A stretch of 64,000 bases of DNA from Linanthus parryae (Eukaryota > Streptophyta > Magnoliopsida > Ericales > Polemoniaceae). The DNA lies in assembly GCA_023055425.1 (NCBI GenBank), contig JALGPY010000003.1, positions 68,742,991 to 68,806,990 of the forward strand, in the 5' to 3' direction. The first letter of the stretch is position 1. The number at the start of each line of letters is the position of its first letter. The notes under the pieces were generated by a model. That model ran no database searches and was not told the DNA's origin. It saw only the letters and a program-made list of their open reading frames with translations. The position numbers were made by a program, and so were the translations under genes. Positions 59,490 to 64,000 of this stretch are shown here, in pieces.

Positions 59490-61149
59490 GGGTAAAAGAC
59501 ACTAACCACCCCTGTGTTTAGGGATAATTCCACGCCGCTACACTGTGTTTTGGATAAAGACACTCCGCACCCAATTGACGGAATATTCAATGGACAGCTA
59601 GCACCCTTCTCTTAGGTTCCGTTAAAAAAGTAGTTGATTGAATTTTTTCGGACCATATTACCCCTGTGTATTTTTCTGGACCTTTTTACCCCCATGTGTA
59701 TCATCAAGAACACCATGAACATCAAGCCAAGAACATCAAGAACACCAATAATTTCTCAATAAATCAGGATACTAGATTGAACTTTTACCCCTGTGTAATT
59801 CTTTAGACTTTTTTGATTGTTTAATCTTCTTGAATCCTAAGAAGATATGAATACCAAAAATTTCAACTTCGTTAACAACTCAACCCAAGAACATCAAGCC
59901 AAGAATACCCCCAAGAACATATTTTTTGCCAAGAACACCATTAATTTCTCAATAAATTTAACATTTTTTGCCATATTTATCATCAAATCAAGAACACTAA
60001 GAGCAACAAAAACACCGAGAATTTATCAATAAATATGACATTTTTTGACATGTTTATCATAAGAACAACACCATCAAACATGAACACAGCCCCAACAAGA
60101 ACACTTTACCACCAAGAACAAATCAGTACTATAATAATTTGCATTAAAAGAAAAATATTGTGATAATTTTCAGTTCACCAATAGATGAATCTACGACAGG
60201 AGGAGAAGAAGAACATGAAGACTGATGAAGAAGAAAGAAAGTTAAAAAAAAAAGAAAAGAAAGAAGAAGAAGAGGAAAGAAGATACAGTACCACCGCCGA
60301 GGTCACCGGCCGGAGATCACCAATCACCACCGCCTTGACCAAACCGAACCCAACCAAATCGAACCCAAACTCCTGCTTCCTGTGTCTCCCTCTCCCGATA
60401 TCCGAAAAAAACAGTATATGCAAAGATAGCAAATCAGATTTGAGAATGGAGAAGAAAGATCAGACCAAATTGACCATCGCCTGGACCAAATCGACGCCGC
60501 CGTTCTCTGCCTCTCTCATACCAGAACCGGCGACCTATCGCCGGCCGTTCGAACGGTCGATTGGGAGATACATCGAGTCGAACTTCACCCAATCGCCGTC
60601 GACGGCTCACCAGAAATTGTTGTTTCACCACCTGAAAGAAATGAAGCACGCCGGACAGATTTCGACGGCCATCAACGGCTACAACAACCTCCCTCCCTTC
60701 GTCCGATTCTCCATCCGACGAGAACAACCCAGATGCTCCGGCGACTTCTTCTCGGGTGAAAATAGGCCGTCGCCGTACACCGAAGCCGAAGCCTCAGGGA
60801 AGGTCCTTGACGCCGACGGGACCGAGTGGGTCGATAGGGAGAAGCGATGAGAGGCGGTCAGTGTCACGAGCTTGAGCGTGAAGGAGGGGGAAGTGATGAG
60901 AGGCGGCTAGGGTTAAGCCTGAAGAGGAGAGGAGAGGAGAAAATTTTCTGAATGAGGTAGAGAGAAAGGGTAAGGTTATATATAGGGGGTAATTTTAAAA
61001 CATGTCAGGGGTAAAATTGTCTTTTCTCTGTTCAGTTAGTCAACTGTTAGCCTCAATCCAAAAAAAAAGTGCGGAGTGTCTTTATCCAAAACACAGGGTA
61101 GCGGGGTGGAATTTTCCCTAAACACAGGGGTGGTCAGTGTCTTTTACCC
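59490..61149. mobile_element. Mutator-like element carrying a gene fragment (Pack-MULE type)
   Basis: 81-bp inverted ends (59490-59570 and 61069-61149, GGGTAAAAGACACT...) with about four mismatches, flanked by the 9-bp duplication TTCAACTTT (59481-59489 and 61150-61158). A 9-bp duplication and long inverted ends are diagnostic of Mutator-like elements. No MURA transposase is present. The interior has an AT-rich left half and a GC-rich right half that encodes an H15-like segment. Confidence 0.9.
60185..60850 (+). CDS. ORF inside Mutator-like element with H15-like segment
   Basis: 221 codons from ATG 60185 to TGA. Residues 5-32 are a Lys/Glu run from a purine-rich stretch. Residues ~124-160 read RSIGRYIESNFTQ, then KLLFHHLKEMKHAGQ, matching the second half of the winged-helix H15 fold of linker histones and HMGA-type proteins (pattern I..YIE..F....H..LL..HLK.LK..G). 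The first helix is missing and the flanks do not match, so this is a captured fragment rather than a working histone. It may not be translated. Confidence 0.5.
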   Translation: MNLRQEEKKNMKTDEEERKLKKKEKKEEEEERRYSTTAEVTGRRSPITTALTKPNPTKSNPNSCFLCLPLPISEKNSICKDSKSDLRMEKKDQTKLTIAWTKSTPPFSASLIPEPATYRRPFERSIGRYIESNFTQSPSTAHQKLLFHHLKEMKHAGQISTAINGYNNLPPFVRFSIRREQPRCSGDFFSGENRPSPYTEAEASGKVLDADGTEWVDREKR

Positions 61150-61371
61150 TTCAACTTTACAACTATTCACTGAGTCACTTTAAACAAGTGATTTGGATAG
61201 CAAAACGTAACAACTTAGACAATTTTTTCGTAGTGTTGTAGAGTAACTTCTATTCGACAAGACCGTAAAAAAAATAAAAAAATTACATAATTTTACTATC
61301 AAAATCACCGGGTCAAAGTGACCCAATTATTGGTGAAAAAGTCCAAATGGTGCAAAAGATGTGGGACGGAG

Positions 61372-61852
61372 TGGTGACAAATATGCATGGGTGTTAAGTA
61401 AAATTTTCAGAACTTTGCAGGAGCCCCGGCGCCCTCTGCCCTCACCTAGGTCTGCCACTCGGCGAACATTAACATACCGAACGTGTCTCCACTTCTATCT
61501 GTCCAAAGCTATATGAGTTTTCAATCAACGTGAATACACAGATTCATTCTCATATGTATTTGCCATTATAAAGAGTAGGAGAGGTGTTAGCATTGCGAAG
61601 TATTCTTGTTACTACCTGACTGACCTTGAAGGCAGCTTCTCTGTGCTATTTTTCTCTCTATCTCTATTTGCTCGCATAATATAATGGATCTGAAGATGTC
61701 AAATTAGTAGTTCAGTACGATAAAATATATGGGAAATACATTATTTGACTATGTACCATGACACATTGCCACGACCGCTAAACAATGCATTATTGGTAAT
61801 CGATGGAGATTAAAATTATTCTAAGACAAACCTAGCCTCTTGAACCATTGCC
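61372..61852. other. Upstream region of malectin-like gene
   Basis: Promoter-proximal sequence for the gene starting at 61922. No ORF or repeat is supported. Confidence 0.4.
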
Positions 61853-61860
61853 TATATAAA
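61853..61860 (+). promoter_or_regulatory. TATA box
   Basis: CTATATAAATGC lies about 65 bp before the ATG at 61922, which would give a leader of roughly 35 nt. Confidence 0.65.
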
Positions 61861-61921
61861 TGCTACTAATAATCTTAATTTTCATCATCTTAGGGCACAT
61901 CTCATTAAGGTCATTATAGTC

Positions 61922-63380
61922 ATGATAATGGCCACATGTGTCTTGTTGCTGGTTTTAGCTCTATGGGCTGTATCTCCTTCTTCTTCTGCAGATGGTAAGT
62001 TAATTCGTATATGACCTAAGTCCTCGCATCTTTACTTCATAATAATTTTTTTTTCAACTTGTTAACCCTGTCGTCTTGATCTTAAAAGATATTCATGATT
62101 AACTAGCTTTGCAATCGCATGGATGCATTTCATGAATATTATCATGTCTTGCTCTTGGAGTTATTATGTTTTTATTACATTATTTGCTTTCGTATTACTG
62201 CATGAAATTGCCAGAGTTAAGAAGATTTAACTGTCACCAGCATGACTACTGTATTACATTTTGTGTAATTTCAAATTTGATAGACTCTCCAAAGTTCTCC
62301 AAAGTTTTCCAAAGTTTTCAATATTGATGATTTACTAGCTTTCCAAAGTTTTGCATGAAAACAGAAAGTTAACTATTTTGTTTCATAGTAAGCGTTTCAT
62401 TGGAAGAGATCACCGGAAAAACATATAACATACACACGTTTTGCTTTGTTGGAGTTGTGGCGGTTGTTGCAGTGTTGCACATACCTCATGGATGGTTTCA
62501 TCTGCTTTCGCTGTCAAATATTTATGTAGGATTTTTTTTGTAAATTTTAAGAGTATCTCAGAATTCTAGGGTTAACCATATGCGTGGTGGACTATACTCA
62601 ACCGACATAAAGCAGGATATAGCTGTAGAAATAATTTACATAGTATTGTTCATGTTTCTTTGGTTTTGCAATTGTCAGACTATGTGCGGTACTAATACTT
62701 TCTTAGAATGTTTAGTTGTTTCTCAGTAGAAAATATTGTCATATGTATGTCTAGAATTATGTCCGCATAACATTTATTGGAGACGTGTATTTTCTCAATC
62801 TTACAATTTATTATTTACAGTGTTTGAGAGCATCGACTGTGGATCGGACCGTTCATACGTCGACATCAACGGTATAAAATGGAAAGGTGACAGTGATCTC
62901 ATAAAAAACGGAGAAGCAGAAAAGGTGCAGAGAATCAATTCATTATCTACCGTCCTGGACACCTTAAGAGTCTTCACGAGCCGAAAGAAAAATTGCTACA
63001 ACATCAATGTCACAAAGGGTGGGAAGATCCTTGTCCGTGCAGGGTTCTTTTATGGAAACTACGACCAGAAATCATCTCCTCCAAGTTTCTATCTTTTTCA
63101 TGATGGGAATTATTGGGGAACTGTTACGACGTCCAGTGAAGAAATGACTTCATACGAGATCATTTATGTGCCTAAAAGGGACGTGACGAGTATCTGTGTC
63201 GCTCAAAGTAGACCTAACCAATTACCATTTATATCCACACTTGAAGTACGAAGTTTGGGTTCAGACTTTTACAGGGGTGTTGGTCCTGATACTGTTCTGT
63301 ACCTAAGGGAAAGGACAGCTTATGGTACCAATACAATAGTACGGTACGTACCTACTTCCGGTTTTAAGCCTAATCACAAG
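61922..63380 (+). CDS. Malectin-like receptor-type protein, first two exons
   Basis: Exon 1 61922-61994 encodes a signal peptide (MIMATCVLLLVLALWAVSPS; start at Met1 or Met3). The intron 61995-62820 has GTAAGT...TTACAG borders. Exon 2 62821-63380 encodes a malectin-like domain (SIDCGSDRSYVDINGIKW, TLRVFTSRKKNCYN, ILVRAGFFYGNYD, LEVRSL). Together they are 633 nt, 211 codons, ending in phase 0 at CACAAG/GTAAGT. Such domains form the outer part of LRR-malectin and CrRLK-type receptor kinases at the plasma membrane. The usual 'RYPDD.YDR.W' stretch is replaced by RYVPTSGFKPNHK, so the copy may be divergent or decaying. No kinase is in the window. Confidence 0.75.
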
Positions 63381-64000
63381 GTAAGTAATACTTCAAATAA
63401 GTCTAGTTACTTGAGAGTTAGCTCAGTCAAAGCTCGGTCTATACTAAAATATGTGAGCCAAGGTAAAGCTTATATATGCTGGTTGTTTGAACTTGCAAAG
63501 TTTGACTAAAAAAATCGGTTTGTTACGACGTCGTTAAATTTAAAAAAAAAAAAAAAGTCGTTAGAATGAAAGAACGACGAACTTTGTTCGTCGACATGGA
63601 AGCTAAAGTTTTTAGCGACGATGGATTTCAGTCCAAAAGAAAACTATGAACTTGGCCCCCACGTGATGGATTTACGTCCAAAAATTAAATGTTTTAGCGA
63701 TTTGGTTTAATTTGTCACCACAAGCTAAAGTGCAGAGAGTTGTTTTAAAAAATTGAAATTGTACGGGGTTTATTGTCACTAAACCCAAACTACGCATAGG
63801 TTTAGTGTCAATGACCCAGAGAATATTAGACCATTAAGTCGATCAAAAAAATTAATTGAAAATTTATTTGATAACATGTAACTCCTACAATGCATCAAGT
63901 AGGAATGTGAGTGTTAGCATAATTATTTTATGTATATTTATATTTATCATTTCTTATAATACTTTTCAGCCAAAAAAGCCTTGCAGAATCGTAACGACTA
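63381..64000 (+). other. Intron 2 of malectin-like gene, to window end
   Basis: Starts GTAAGTAATA. It has an A-run at 63541-63556 and ACGACG/CGTCGT words nearby (63523-63630). An acceptor-like CTTTTCAG ends at 63969; if used, a third exon begins in phase 0 at 63970. The peptide after it (PKKPCRIV) does not match the malectin-like family, so this acceptor is uncertain. Confidence 0.45.

Larger units (their letters stand above)
59457..61371. mobile_element. Stowaway-type MITE, copy 3, split by a Mutator-like element
   Basis: The left end CTATCCCACATTTTTTTGC pairs with the reversed right end CTCCGTCCCACATCTTTTGC. The body right of the insertion has the family hairpin arms (TCACTTTAAACAAGTGATTT, CACCGGGTCAAAGTGACCC). 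The insertion lies between 59489 and 61150. The TA duplication is not obvious. Confidence 0.65.

Overview
This window is plant nuclear DNA, almost certainly from a eudicot with a repeat-rich genome. The evidence is Ty3/gypsy and Ty1/copia retrotransposons of plant lineages, a plant L1-type LINE with a C-terminal RNase H, Stowaway, Tourist and Mutator-type DNA elements, tRNA-derived SINEs, short GT-AG introns, and one malectin-like receptor gene. No bacterial or organellar genes were seen. Nearly everything is transposable element; the only likely host gene is at the right edge.

Layout. (1) 1-11712 is the 3' part of a decayed Tat-lineage Ty3 element (called E1): gag-pol on +, then hairpin tandem repeats, two antisense units, and the 3' LTR. 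It ends inside a copia LTR remnant. (2) 11787-14230 is AT-rich sequence with a LINE fragment. (3) 14231-47079 is bounded by Stowaway/mariner-type inverted ends and a TA duplication. It is a roughly 1.2 kb element that took three LTR retrotransposons in a row: a Tekay-like non-autonomous element with an inverted pol block (14363-22330, duplication ATATC), a nearly intact copia element (22468-30977, AATTT) and a nearly intact Tat-lineage element called E2 (31590-46761, ATAGG). (4) 47082-48710 is a three-copy repeat containing a SINE. One repeat copy shows the empty site of the big inverted-end element and another shows the empty site of the SINE. (5) 48725-54368 is a full-length but mutated LINE with a 16-bp target duplication. 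(6) 54611-58426 holds a Stowaway copy, a three-level nest of inverted-repeat elements, and a short non-autonomous LTR element (duplication AAAGA). (7) 59490-61149 is a Mutator-like element with about 81-bp inverted ends and a 9-bp duplication, carrying a probable fragment of a linker-histone/HMGA-type H15 domain. It sits inside another Stowaway-type copy. (8) 61853-63380 and onward is a TATA box, a signal-peptide exon and a malectin-like exon of a receptor-type gene that runs off the window.

The most interesting system is the Tat-lineage family seen twice (E1 and E2). The sense strand carries gag-protease and pol in one frame, separated by a conserved UGA. Between pol and the 3' LTR the opposite strand carries a six-exon gene with a plant mobile domain (PMD). 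In E2 its spliced length is exactly 1299 codons, interrupted by two stop codons. A second antisense unit follows, preceded by a conserved TATA box, and then an array of roughly 55-60-bp hairpin units. Because the introns lie antisense to the element's genomic RNA, they would not be removed during retrotransposition, which explains how an intron-containing gene can travel this way.

All coordinates, repeat boundaries and difference counts were read by eye. Family names rest on motif recognition, not on searches.
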